Origin: Planctomycetota bacterium
Lineage (GTDB): Bacteria > Planctomycetota > Planctomycetia > Pirellulales > Lacipirellulaceae
NCBI GenBank assembly: GCA_022614705.1
Contig: JAKEIB010000231.1
Span: forward strand, 1 to 23,170
Direction: 5' to 3'
Length of the DNA: 23,170 bases
The notes beneath the pieces are model-generated. The model had not been told where the DNA came from. It saw nothing but the letters and a program-made list of their open reading frames with translations, and ran no database searches. Of this stretch, positions 7,701 to 14,487 are shown in pieces; within the stretch, counting starts at the first letter, position 1, and each line of letters opens with the position of its first letter. The position numbers and the translations under genes were made by a program.

Positions 7701-8818
7701 AAACTTGGGAAGCCGACCGACCTGTACCTGGCCTCTCTGAGGCCGGCTGTGCTATAGCTAGCCACACCGAGGCCGGCCTCTCAGAGGCCAGCTACAGTGC
7801 GGCCGGCTCCAGCCGTCCGTCCGACATGATGCTTGTCGAGGCGCTCCAAGACCTCACCGAATCGCAGCTCAATCGCTGGCTCACCCACAGCCGCACGCTG
7901 CGCTTGAGCGTCGTCGAGCGACTCGCCAGCGACGATGAATGGCAGGCTTTCGTCGCGTTCGTCGAGCGCTACGGCGCCGACCTGTTCACGCAAATGTTTC
8001 TCAACTTGGGCAATCTCCGCGCGATCCTGCACCAACGCGCGAGCGTATGGCTCTCGAATCTGGAACAGGATCCCGCATCGGAGGAAATACGACTCATCGC
8101 CGAACTGGGGTCGCCGCGGCGACCGATCTCGCGCGACGACGCGGCCAAGTGGCTCACGGTAGCCATCGAATCGATCGTGGAAAACTACCGCGAGTACCGC
8201 GATTACAACACCACGACCACCCACTCCGACCACGGCGAACTGCTGTATACGCTCGTCGATTTTCTGCGGCTGCGGGCCTCGTATGACCGCGTCGCCTGGA
8301 ATCTGCGTCCCGTCGTCATGGCCCATGAAATCCTCGTGCGGCACGACCGTCCGGTTGCCGCCGCGATGTGGCAGCAAGCGCTCGCCGAGCGAACGGCCGA
8401 GACGGCCGACGCCAACCTGGCCCGCTTCGATGAGCTGTGCAACCAATACGGGATCTGCTTGCCGAGCGTCGCGGAGCGCCTCGGCGAACGATTCACGCGC
8501 CCGCTGGCAATCGATCGGTTACGAGCGCTGGTCGGCCCCGCCGTCGCCGCCGCTGCTGCGCTGTGGCCGGCCTCTAAGAGCACGGAGAATGCGGCTCCGT
8601 TTGAAGCCCTCAAGCAGGAAATCGCCAGCCTGGCCCAAGAGCCGGCCGGCGCCGGCCTCGATCTGCCCGATTGGCTCGAAGCGCTCGAAGAAGAAGTGAC
8701 CATGGTCCGCTGCAAACGCCGTCACCACCAGGCCGACGACGACATGCCGCACAGTATCGAGCAAGTACGCCTAAGCTGGGATGACTGGCAGCAACAAATC
8801 GCCGATGACGCGACATAG
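4724..8818 (+). CDS. Very large protein of unknown function (1364 residues)
   Basis: I recognise no family. The product is cytoplasmic by appearance, with no signal peptide or membrane segment, and is predicted by eye to be almost wholly alpha-helical, rich in Leu, Ala, Glu and Trp. A stretch around LYARIGYPDAALEEAHGVRIASARMLCQIY resembles helical-hairpin (TPR-like) repeats. Residues about 686-770 form a strongly acidic linker with runs such as DNDEDDGSDDDESWDDGADE, followed by more helices. Around residues 1000-1025 the chain is interrupted by a Ser/Gly/Ala-rich segment (LSEAGCAIASHTEAGLSEAS) encoded by a palindromic element in frame. The reading frame is clean over 4 kb and its codon use matches the neighbouring high-GC genes, so it is a real gene. 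It stands alone between two unrelated genes, with no operon partner to hint at a role. The start ATG lacks an evident Shine-Dalgarno sequence. Confidence 0.9.
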   Translation: MSKPSRKPAATELPFLDEAVGYLNFSSGASDPKFLRNISAIFRAIESRCDNTCQALTTLCAWLEERMAQLSGSSAAFGDVSQARAVVALLRDHLLSAYRAFHRDLLWHQQDHELWRPLFLGHAFEAILAQGAPWNETQRIVFGAIETLNDYLGYRPVAVLESERQMEPYAHERVRPIPLYIHDVGFAPGKYEELIERALTILRETDPDILHQAWFDPQLVQELALDPRAYDFDHPASKRPNHHFGQWDLHHVDNRGYYRRFVLQQVTLDALLSRVDPTCNGSARREEASATTRDELLFEASAVLAGTILMASGTTGNGPACHSSDVTLSNLLPSIATYRDQFYEDLLTHTAGPHGERLRAEAQRTRQPFGGARQHLNHELARRRATQMQHVHLAQLYARIGYPDAALEEAHGVRIASARMLCQIYCLLTAGHQAIDAHQLDVVARQLPEIEDLLQRGIECGALVDPWNIVGFGGNFSLFPALENTVHDFRVDDLIELVEQILDLCARAWTEAAAVDDGGHEAVFSAALERLAAWWDKYATASVSGVKRLVGKEIEVSTNLVAGALSAWHKAGASAGDVKFWRLFVDQFDSPKAFQLVVEALLERGDQVASMALMLQWVSQLDYTPLEHGDTSFHPLALRWLRAVEHEELATGVDQWPLVAKFFSHLEASAEAYWQVPTFELAGELVDADELLDNDEDDGSDDDESWDDGADERFSAAYEDMVYRDSTDDGYDADILDEYTNGTEYELEEEAQRLGQHLEFLTTIARMWRHVAIAWRVDGDGAPDRRELLDNWCQQASARHEKLLDLIEAVHRYPIPRPSGSHESMVEYDRQRMIKDSLLEHIIATCVETADAGRLILAASTTASGNGGKECPLDEGGSVALLRGVLHNDTDAIRRHWPTFTKWLAGRELLYVPLGKGGRPRRIVRARRLGQLLDDLLGWLPRLGLVRETSQLLDIAQAMETDNPVGPGAITEYDRLFMRGYQAIVAALVASAETWEADRPVPGLSEAGCAIASHTEAGLSEASYSAAGSSRPSDMMLVEALQDLTESQLNRWLTHSRTLRLSVVERLASDDEWQAFVAFVERYGADLFTQMFLNLGNLRAILHQRASVWLSNLEQDPASEEIRLIAELGSPRRPISRDDAAKWLTVAIESIVENYREYRDYNTTTTHSDHGELLYTLVDFLRLRASYDRVAWNLRPVVMAHEILVRHDRPVAAAMWQQALAERTAETADANLARFDELCNQYGICLPSVAERLGERFTRPLAIDRLRALVGPAVAAAAALWPASKSTENAAPFEALKQEIASLAQEPAGAGLDLPDWLEALEEEVTMVRCKRRHHQADDDMPHSIEQVRLSWDDWQQQIADDAT
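7722..7797. repeat. Double-hairpin palindromic element inside the 1364-residue gene
   Basis: The outer ends are CTGTA (7722-7726) and TACAG (7793-7797). Inside are GGCCTC-tct-GAGGCC (7730-7744) and a second hairpin GGCCTC-tca-GAGGCC near 7774-7788, again with 3-nt loops. It is translated in frame as residues about 1000-1025. The outer CTGTA/TACAG ends and the hairpin layout match the element in the ABC exporter gene at 21275-21305. Confidence 0.8.
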
Positions 8819-8854
8819 CTTGCCCAATCACACCACTCGCTATTTCCTCACAGC

Positions 8855-8889
8855 GAGCCGGGGCGTCCCCGCCCCCGAGTTTCCGGCTC
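8855..8889. repeat. Solo copy of the GAGCCGGGGCGTCC repeat after the 1364-residue gene
   Basis: The sequence from 8852 reads AGCGAGCCGGGGCGTCCCC, then GCCCCCGAG. GAGCCGG (8855-8861) can pair with CCGGCTC (8883-8889). The same unit begins the paired elements at 11367 and 22079, and its complement occurs alone at 14217-14242. It sits just past the stop of the large gene and before rmuC, so it could act in termination. Confidence 0.6.
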
Positions 8890-8980
8890 TTTTCCTTGTG
8901 CCGCTTGCCCAACCCTCAATCTACCGCGATATTGACGCATGTACACGTGCGGTATTGCCAGTACATCACCCCACCGAGCG

Positions 8981-8984
8981 AGGA
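8981..8984 (+). promoter_or_regulatory. Ribosome binding site of rmuC
   Basis: AGGA within GAGGAATTA precedes the ATG at 8989 with usual spacing. It is one of few clear Shine-Dalgarno sequences in the window and fixes the start of rmuC. Confidence 0.6.
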
Positions 8985-8988
8985 ATTA

Positions 8989-10317
8989 ATGGAAGTCATC
9001 CTCCCCATCATCATGTTCGTCTTAGGCTTCGCGGCCGGCGGCGGAATCTTGGCATATCTGTTTCGTCGCCGCCTTGAAGAAGCGCGAGCGCAAGAACGCA
9101 ACATCGCGCTGGTGGATGTCCGTGTCGCTGAGGAAAAGGTCAATGGAAGGGACGGTCGAATCTGTGAGTTGCAAGCGGCTCTTTCACAGCGTGATCAGAC
9201 GCTGCATGAGCGCATCGAAGAGAATAGCCAACTCCGGCAGCAATATGCCATTCTCCATACAAGCCTGAAAAAGGAACAGGAGAAAGTCGAAGAGAAGATC
9301 AAGCTATTGGACAAAGCAGAACAACAATTCAAAGACGCCTTCAAAGCTCTCGCGGCCGACGCGTTGAAAAACAATACGTCGGAGTTCCGTGAAAAATGCA
9401 AACCGGTTGAAGATACTCTGAAGCAAATCGACGCGAAGATTGGTTTAGTTAATAGTACGGCAACCGATCTAGGTACTCAGTTATCCAAGTTTGTCAAAGT
9501 GATGCAAAAGCCTGAGGTGCGAGGGCAGTATGGTGAGATGCATCTTGAACGTGTGTTGGAAATCACGGGCATGTCCGCGCGTTGCGATTTCTACCCACAG
9601 CAAGTAGTTGGGGACGATGTAAGACTTCGTCCCGATGTAGTAGTGAAGTTGCCCGGCGATAGGCATGTCGCGGTCGACGCAAAAGCGACACTCCAAATGT
9701 TCTTAGAAATGGTGGAGGCACCGGATGACGATGCTCGTCAGAATCTTCTCAAACAATTTGTCGGACACGTTCGGAGCCGTATCAAGGAGTTGAGCAGCAA
9801 AGCATATCATCAACACCTGGATGGGTCGCCGGAATTCGTTGTGCTCTATCTGCCCACCGAAGGGCTCTTCTGCGCCGCCCTTTCGCTGGACGCCGACTTG
9901 TTAGAATTCGCTGACGCTCAAGGCGTCGTGCTCGCCGGGCCGACCACGCTCATCGCGCTCTTGCGATCGGTCGCTCAGGGATGGAAACAGGAGGCGTTGG
10001 CAAAACACGCCACCGAGATTCGCGATCTCGGCAAGGAGCTTTACAAACGACTCGCCACGTTCGCGGACCATGTGGCAAGCTTGCGCTACCATTTAGACGG
10101 ATCAGTTAAGGCCTACAATGAATTCGTCGGTTCGCTGGAACGGATGGTGATGCCGCAGGCTCGTAAATTCCGCGATTATGGCGCCGCAGGCAATAATCAA
10201 TTGGACGAGCTTGCCCAGATCGATATGGTTCCAAGGACATTGCAGAGCCCAGATTTTGCAGTTGTCGAAGCCGACGGCGAGGTCACTGAGCCTGAACTGC
10301 TTTCCAGACCGCGCTAG
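8989..10317 (+). CDS. rmuC: DNA recombination protein RmuC
   Basis: RmuC is a membrane-tethered, coiled-coil protein with a predicted endonuclease-like core that limits recombination at inverted repeats. The 442-residue product begins with one transmembrane helix (ILPIIMFVLGFAAGGGILAYLF). A long Glu/Gln/Lys-rich coiled coil follows, to about residue 130. The RmuC core shows VRGQYGEMHLERVLEITGM, LRPDVVVKLPGDRHVAVDAKATLQMF, SPEFVVLYLPTEGLFCAAL and VVLAGPTTLIALLRSVAQGWKQEALAKHA. I chose the ATG at 8989 because GAGG lies 6 bases before it and the transmembrane helix starts at once; an in-frame extension of 31 codons upstream looks non-coding. The region about 9100-9800 is visibly more A/T-rich than the flanking genes, with codons such as TTA, AAT and GTA. 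This suggests a different history, possibly transfer. Confidence 0.95.
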   Translation: MEVILPIIMFVLGFAAGGGILAYLFRRRLEEARAQERNIALVDVRVAEEKVNGRDGRICELQAALSQRDQTLHERIEENSQLRQQYAILHTSLKKEQEKVEEKIKLLDKAEQQFKDAFKALAADALKNNTSEFREKCKPVEDTLKQIDAKIGLVNSTATDLGTQLSKFVKVMQKPEVRGQYGEMHLERVLEITGMSARCDFYPQQVVGDDVRLRPDVVVKLPGDRHVAVDAKATLQMFLEMVEAPDDDARQNLLKQFVGHVRSRIKELSSKAYHQHLDGSPEFVVLYLPTEGLFCAALSLDADLLEFADAQGVVLAGPTTLIALLRSVAQGWKQEALAKHATEIRDLGKELYKRLATFADHVASLRYHLDGSVKAYNEFVGSLERMVMPQARKFRDYGAAGNNQLDELAQIDMVPRTLQSPDFAVVEADGEVTEPELLSRPR

Positions 10318-10343
10318 TTTCGTTGCACAGATTCGTCGCTTGT

Positions 10344-10418
10344 GGGTGCCACTGGCTTCGCCAGTGCCTTACAGCGTTTTATGCAAAATGGGCGGCACTG
10401 GCAGAGCCAGTGGCACCC
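10344..10418. repeat. Palindromic element between convergent rmuC and the ATPase gene
   Basis: GGGTGCCACTGGC-ttc-GCCAGTGCC (10344-10368) is mirrored by GGCACTGGC-aga-GCCAGTGGCACCC (10394-10418). The 25-bp arms differ at only two positions, both in the loop triplet. Each arm is itself a hairpin with a 3-nt loop, so the unit can fold as one long stem or as two hairpins. It fills most of the 114-bp gap between two convergent stops and may end transcription from both sides. Confidence 0.85.
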
Positions 10419-10431
10419 CGATCGTCCCGCC

Positions 10432-11265
10432 CTAATACGCCGCCGCTTCTATCGGCCACGCCAGCTCATCGTGCGCCGCTTCGATCGTCACCGCGTCGAT
10501 CGTCGTCATCCCGGCCGCCGCGCTGGCCAAGAGCGCGAAGTCGGCCAGTCGCACCACCTGCCGCGGCACGCCTTGCGTCAACCGGTACAATGCGGTGAGC
10601 GCATCATCCTCAAACAACGGCTCCATGCGGCCCGCGTCAAGAAGTGCCATCTGGATGTAACCGATCGTGTCGTCCGCGTTCCATGCCATGAGATCAATCC
10701 GCAGGTCCACCAGGTTTCGCAGTGCCCGGCCCCACCGCGCCGCCTGCTCTGGCTCGGCCGCGAGGACAATCGTCCAACGCGCGGAGGGCGACGGATCGAG
10801 CCGCGCCAGCCGCACGAATTGCGATATCACGTCCGGACCAGCCTGCCCCGCCTCATCCACGAGCAACGCGGTGTGCCGTTGCTGCAAGCGATTTTCCACC
10901 ACGCGGTCGGCGATCTGCCGCCATAACTTGGCGACGTCCGCGTCCTCGTGCGGCCCAGCGCCAAGTCCACAGGCAACGAGCCACGCCATTTCGCGCGCTG
11001 TCACGGCAGTCGCATCCACCGCAACCACCGCCCGGCCCTGCCGCTCAAGCTGCCGCGCGGCCGACTGCAGCGCGACCGACTTCCCCACCCCCGATTCGCC
11101 CAGTATGACGCCCATCCGCCGCCGACCGTCGACGAGGTAGTCGATCCGCGCCAGCGCTTCGGTGAGCCCGGCCGTCGGATACAATTGATCCACGCGCGGC
11201 GTGCCGCGAAATGGCCAGCGCTCCAAGCCCCAATGCACCAACGACAGCGAACGCTTGTCTTCCAT
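10432..11265 (-). CDS. ExeA/GspA-like AAA ATPase
   Basis: The 277-residue product is an AAA+ ATPase of the ExeA type. It starts with the typical LVHWGLERWPFRGTPRVDQLYPTAGLTEALARIDYLV, has Walker A GESGVGKS at residues 56-63 and Walker B TALLVDEAGQ at 131-141, and ends with RLTQGVPRQVVRLADFALL, matching the family's sensor-2 region. Gammaproteobacterial ExeA also has a transmembrane helix and a periplasmic peptidoglycan-binding domain. Both are absent here, so the protein is soluble. Related stand-alone ATPases serve in type II secretion, type IV pili or transposition; no such partner is nearby apart from the pseudopilin gene 11 kb away. I chose the ATG beginning MEDKRS because the 14 residues upstream (MTKALTPTLTLRGI, start 11307) look non-coding, but that longer start cannot be excluded. 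Confidence 0.88.
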   Translation of the reverse strand: MEDKRSLSLVHWGLERWPFRGTPRVDQLYPTAGLTEALARIDYLVDGRRRMGVILGESGVGKSVALQSAARQLERQGRAVVAVDATAVTAREMAWLVACGLGAGPHEDADVAKLWRQIADRVVENRLQQRHTALLVDEAGQAGPDVISQFVRLARLDPSPSARWTIVLAAEPEQAARWGRALRNLVDLRIDLMAWNADDTIGYIQMALLDAGRMEPLFEDDALTALYRLTQGVPRQVVRLADFALLASAAAGMTTIDAVTIEAAHDELAWPIEAAAY

Positions 11266-11366
11266 GATCCCGCGCAAGGTTAGAGTAGGAGTGAGCGCTT
11301 TCGTCATCGTCGGCCCATTTCACACTCGCACTTTAAGCGCCGGCACGCTGACCGATAGCTGCTAGC

Positions 11367-11470
11367 AGCGAGCCGGGGCGTCCCCGCCCCCGAGTGGAAA
11401 CTCGCCCCCGATAAACAACGCCGCCGCTTTGAAAGACGCACCCACGGGGCCGAGGACGGCCCGGCTCGCT
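11367..11470. repeat. Paired inverted copies of the GAGCCGGG repeat upstream of rsmE
   Basis: The left arm AGCGAGCCGGGGCGTCCCCG (from 11367) is mirrored by the right arm ending GGACGGCCCGGCTCGCT (11446-11470), with three or four mismatches. Between them CGAGT-gga-AACTCG forms a small hairpin. The element lies in the divergent gap between the ATPase gene and rsmE, so it must contain or abut their promoters. A second pair with the same arms is at 22079-22179. Confidence 0.8.
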
Positions 11471-11513
11471 ATCTCATGTAAATCTAAAAAGCAAACCGGC
11501 GCGTCCGCCCTCA

Positions 11514-12245
11514 ATGTCCGACCGTTTCTTCTCCGCCGCTCCAGTCACCACCGAACGAGCGATCCTCGACGGCCCCGAAGCCCACCACTTGCTGCACGTG
11601 ATGCGCGCCGCCGTCGGCGAACACGTCATCCTCTTCGACGACAGCGGCGCCGAATACACCGCCGTCGTCGAAACACTCGGACGCGCGGATGTTGTGTTGC
11701 GAATCGTCGAGCGTCGCGAGATCGATCGCGAGCTACCATTCACGCTCGCGGTTGGCGTCGCGCTGCCCAAGGGCGACCGCCAGAAGTGGCTCGTCGAAAA
11801 GCTCACCGAGCTGGGCGTCGCCACGCTCGTGCCGTTAGCGACAACGCGCGGCGTGGCTCAACCCACCGACGCGGCATTGGACCGCTTACGCCGCGCGGTC
11901 ATCGAAGCGGCCAAACAATGCGGCCGCAACCGGTTGATGCGAATAGCTAAACCGCAAGCGTGGGACGATTGGATTTCACAGGTTCCCGCATCAATAGCCA
12001 GCGACCCACGGTCGCCGGATCATCGCCGTCTCCTCGCCCATCCCGGCGGCACGCCCCTCGCAGAGTTCGACTTAAGTGCACAACAAGCCACCCAACTCGC
12101 CATCGGCCCCGAAGGCGGCCTCACCGACGCCGAAGTCGCCGCCGCTACTGCTGCGGGTTGGCAAACCGTTGAACTTGGGCCGCGAATTCTTCGCGTCGAA
12201 ACAGCCGCCGTCGCACTCACGGCCGCAATCGCACTTCGCGCATGA
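11514..12245 (+). CDS. rsmE: 16S rRNA (uracil-1498-N3)-methyltransferase RsmE
   Basis: RsmE methylates N3 of U1498 in 16S rRNA using S-adenosylmethionine; it is a SPOUT-class (trefoil knot) enzyme. The 243-residue length matches the family. Visible marks are the N-terminal RNA-binding part with GPEAHHLLHVMRAAVGEHVILFDDSGAEY, then VGVALPKGDRQKWLVEKLTELGV, VEAAKQCGR-like IEAAKQCGRNRL, and the SAM-binding knot with IGPEGGLTDAEV and ELGPRILRVETAAVALTAAI. It starts at the ATG of MSDRFFSA; an in-frame alternative is not plausible. Its neighbours (an ATPase on the other strand and sufU) give no functional link. Confidence 0.95.
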   Translation: MSDRFFSAAPVTTERAILDGPEAHHLLHVMRAAVGEHVILFDDSGAEYTAVVETLGRADVVLRIVERREIDRELPFTLAVGVALPKGDRQKWLVEKLTELGVATLVPLATTRGVAQPTDAALDRLRRAVIEAAKQCGRNRLMRIAKPQAWDDWISQVPASIASDPRSPDHRRLLAHPGGTPLAEFDLSAQQATQLAIGPEGGLTDAEVAAATAAGWQTVELGPRILRVETAAVALTAAIALRA

Positions 12246-12335
12246 CAGCCTACGATTTCGCCGGTTGTCGCCTGCTCGAACGGCCCCTAGACTGAAAAAG
12301 GGCGAGGAAGACAATTTGTTGCCGCGCCGGCAAGA

Positions 12336-12413
12336 TTTTTGTGAACAGGAGAAAACAGAGGAAGCAGAGTCAGTTGCAATTCTCCGTTCCCTCTGTTGCC
12401 TCCTGTTCAAAAA
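12336..12413. repeat. Palindromic element with GAACAGGAG arms before sufU
   Basis: TTTTTGTGAACAGGAG (from 12336) and ACAGAGG are mirrored by CCTCTGTTGCCTCCTGTTC and AAAAA up to 12413. The arms are built from short GGAG/CAGAGG words, like the elements at 4263 and 16169. It lies about 30 bp before the sufU start, so a transcript from upstream would carry it as a hairpin in the leader. Confidence 0.75.
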
Positions 12414-12444
12414 TTTGGCTTAGACGTCTGGGTTGGTCAGGTAC

Positions 12445-12843
12445 ATGCCCGTCGACGAAGAAGAACTTTACCAGGAGCACATCCTCGATCACTACGAGGA
12501 CCCGTTCCATCGTGGGCACTTGCCGACCGCCACGCACGCGCACGAGGAAAACAACCCGCTCTGCGGCGACGTGGTTCGCGTCGAGCTCGAGCTGGGCGAC
12601 GACGGTACAATTAAAGATGCCTACTTCAACGGCCAGGGCTGCGTCATCAGCCAGGCGTCGGCCTCGATGCTGCTGGAGAATATGCAGGGCAAAACGGTCG
12701 ACAACGTGAAGCAATTTTCCGCCGAGGACATGCTCAGGCTCTACGGCGCCCGCCTGACCCCGAACCGCCAGAAGTGCTGCCTGCTCTCCTGGAAGGTGCT
12801 GCAATCGGCCGTGCATTCGCCGGTCGGCCGCGATGGAGCGTGA
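12445..12843 (+). CDS. sufU: SufU-type Fe-S cluster assembly scaffold / sulfur acceptor
   Basis: SufU accepts persulfide sulfur from SufS in a zinc-dependent way and helps build Fe-S clusters. The 132-residue product has the conserved ligands: Cys40 and Asp42 in NNPLCGD, Cys66 in GQGCVISQASASML, and Cys111 in QKCCLLSW. The IscU LPPVK motif is absent, which fits SufU. An adjacent Cys112 follows Cys111. The ATG of MPVDEEELYQEHILDHYEDP is the natural family start. A TTG four codons earlier is in frame but would add only MVRY; an AGG lies 3 bases before the ATG. It is followed by sufS after 43 bp in the same direction, the usual SufS-SufU pairing. A CCGCTTGCGGCTTAGCG hairpin sits between them. 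Confidence 0.93.
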   Translation: MPVDEEELYQEHILDHYEDPFHRGHLPTATHAHEENNPLCGDVVRVELELGDDGTIKDAYFNGQGCVISQASASMLLENMQGKTVDNVKQFSAEDMLRLYGARLTPNRQKCCLLSWKVLQSAVHSPVGRDGA

Positions 12844-12864
12844 TAAATCTTAACTTACCTTACA

Positions 12865-12882
12865 GCCGCTTGCGGCTTAGCG
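12865..12882 (+). repeat. Short hairpin repeat between sufU and sufS
   Basis: GCCGC-tt-GCGGC followed by TTAGCG, placed just after the sufU stop and a few bases before the sufS start. It is one of four similarly oriented copies in the window. It may attenuate sufS or be a 3'-end mark; no T-run follows. Confidence 0.6.
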
Positions 12883-12886
12883 CCAC

Positions 12887-14185
12887 GTGACAATAACCAC
12901 ACTACCCGCGAAGCCCACGACAGCCATCGACCCCACGAGACTGCTGCCGGCCGCACTGCGCGACGACTTCCCCATCCTTCAGCAAACCGTCCACGGCGAT
13001 CGCCCGCTCGTGTTTCTCGACAACGCCGCCAGCACGCAGCGGCCGCGGCAGGTGATCGAAGTGCTGCGCCGCGTGTACGAGCGCGACTACGCCAACGTCC
13101 ACCGCGGTATCCACACGCTCAGCGAACGCAGCACGGAGCAATACGAAGACGCCCGCGAAAAGGCCCGCGAGTTCATCGGCGCCCAGCATGCGCGCGAGAT
13201 TATCTTCACCTCCGGCACCACTGCCAGCATTAACCTCGTGGCCCGCAGCTGGGGCGACGCGAATGTGAAGGCCGGCGACGAAATCCTCGTCACCACGATG
13301 GAGCACCATTCCAACCTCGTGCCCTGGCAGCAGCTGGCGGAACGAAGTGGTGCGGTTCTGAAGCACGTCCCGATCACCGACGACGGCTTGCTCATTCTCG
13401 ACACGCTCGACACGCTTCTGACTGAGCGCACGAAAATCGTAGCGGTCGCGAGTGTCTCGAACGTCCTCGGCACGATCAACCCGGTCCGCGAAATCGCCCG
13501 CCGCGCTCACGCCGCCGGCGCGATCGTGCTAGTCGACGCGGCTCAAAGCGTGCCGCACCTACCGACAAACGTCCAAGAGTTCGGCGCCGACTTCCTGGCC
13601 TTCAGCGGTCACAAAATGCTCGGTCCCACGGGCATCGGCGTCCTCTACGGTCGCGAAGAGCTGCTCGACGCCATGCCGCCATTCCTCGGCGGCGGCAGCA
13701 TGATCAATCGCGTGTGGGACGACCGCTTCACGCCGGCCGAGCTGCCGGCCAAGTTCGAAGCCGGCACGCCGCCAATCGCCCCGGCGATCGCGCTCGGCGC
13801 CGCGATCGATAGGTTGAAATTGATCGGCCTCGACGCCGTCGCCCGCCACGAGCACGAATTGGTCCGCTACGCCTACGACCGCCTGCGCGAAATCGAAGGC
13901 CTAAGAATCCTCGGCCCGCCGCCCGACCACCGCGCCGGCCTGGTGAGCTTCACGCTCCCCGAGCCGCATGCACACGACGTCGCGCAACTGCTCGATCAGC
14001 AAGGCATTGCCGTCCGCGCCGGCCACCACTGCACCTGGCCGCTCCACGACCGCCTCGGCATCACGGCCAGCACCCGGGCCAGCTTCTATCTCTACAACAC
14101 GCCCGCCGAAGTCGACCTTCTGGTCGAAGTGGTCGCCAAAATCCGCGACCGCTTCCGCCCCCAAGGCCGCAAACGCAGACAGTAG
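12887..14185 (+). CDS. sufS: Cysteine desulfurase SufS
   Basis: SufS is a PLP-dependent enzyme that removes sulfur from L-cysteine as a persulfide for Fe-S cluster assembly. The 432-residue product has the group II hallmarks: FLDNAAST near the N-terminus, TMEHHSNLVPWQ, VDAAQSVPH, the PLP lysine Lys243 in SGHKMLGPTGIGVLYG, and the persulfide Cys382 in RAGHHCTWPLHDRLG. The initiator is GTG, and no ATG occurs before MEHHSN deep in the fold. The first roughly 20 residues are extra to the usual start. A functional pair with sufU just upstream is expected. Its stop codon lies in a small hairpin, GCAGAC-agta-GTCTGC (14175-14190). Confidence 0.96.
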   Translation: MTITTLPAKPTTAIDPTRLLPAALRDDFPILQQTVHGDRPLVFLDNAASTQRPRQVIEVLRRVYERDYANVHRGIHTLSERSTEQYEDAREKAREFIGAQHAREIIFTSGTTASINLVARSWGDANVKAGDEILVTTMEHHSNLVPWQQLAERSGAVLKHVPITDDGLLILDTLDTLLTERTKIVAVASVSNVLGTINPVREIARRAHAAGAIVLVDAAQSVPHLPTNVQEFGADFLAFSGHKMLGPTGIGVLYGREELLDAMPPFLGGGSMINRVWDDRFTPAELPAKFEAGTPPIAPAIALGAAIDRLKLIGLDAVARHEHELVRYAYDRLREIEGLRILGPPPDHRAGLVSFTLPEPHAHDVAQLLDQQGIAVRAGHHCTWPLHDRLGITASTRASFYLYNTPAEVDLLVEVVAKIRDRFRPQGRKRRQ

Positions 14186-14242
14186 TCTGCCGTTTACGGC
14201 TTAGCGACGCACATCGCGGGGGCGAGGACGCCCCGGCTCGCT
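14186..14242 (+). repeat. Hairpin repeat and solo GAGCCGGG-type arm after sufS
   Basis: CCGT-tt-ACGG followed by CTTAGCG (14190-14206) is a variant of the post-stop hairpin seen after sufU and the ABC gene. It is directly followed by a single right-hand arm of the repeat at 11446-11470, ending GACGCCCCGGCTCGCT at 14242. No left partner is present, so this is a solo half. Confidence 0.6.
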
Positions 14243-14341
14243 GAAGACATCCTGTCGTAGCTCGCCCCGTTCCCGCCAACCCCGCCTTGCCACCGACGGA
14301 CAAATGCTCTAAATCACGCCTCATCCGCCCCGTTACGACCG

Positions 14342-14370
14342 TTGTAGGCCGCGTCGCCGGCAACTATAAT
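14342..14370 (+). promoter_or_regulatory. Putative sigma70-type promoter for the dehydratase-ACP-ketosynthase cassette
   Basis: TTGTAG (14342-14347) and a perfect TATAAT (14365-14370) are separated by 17 bp. The -35 box matches the consensus at only three positions. It would give a leader of about 110 bases before the first dehydratase. The 14243-14487 region holds nothing else that I can support, apart from a weak stem GCC-taca-GGC inside CGTCG/CGACG near 14430-14465. Confidence 0.4.
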
Positions 14371-14487
14371 CCGTAATTCGCTATTCCTCCCAGTCCACCG
14401 GAGCCAACACCGTCGCCACTGAGTGCTGGCGTCGTTCGATAGGTCGCCTACAGGCGTCTCGACGCGAACGTTGATTGGGATAGAGCC

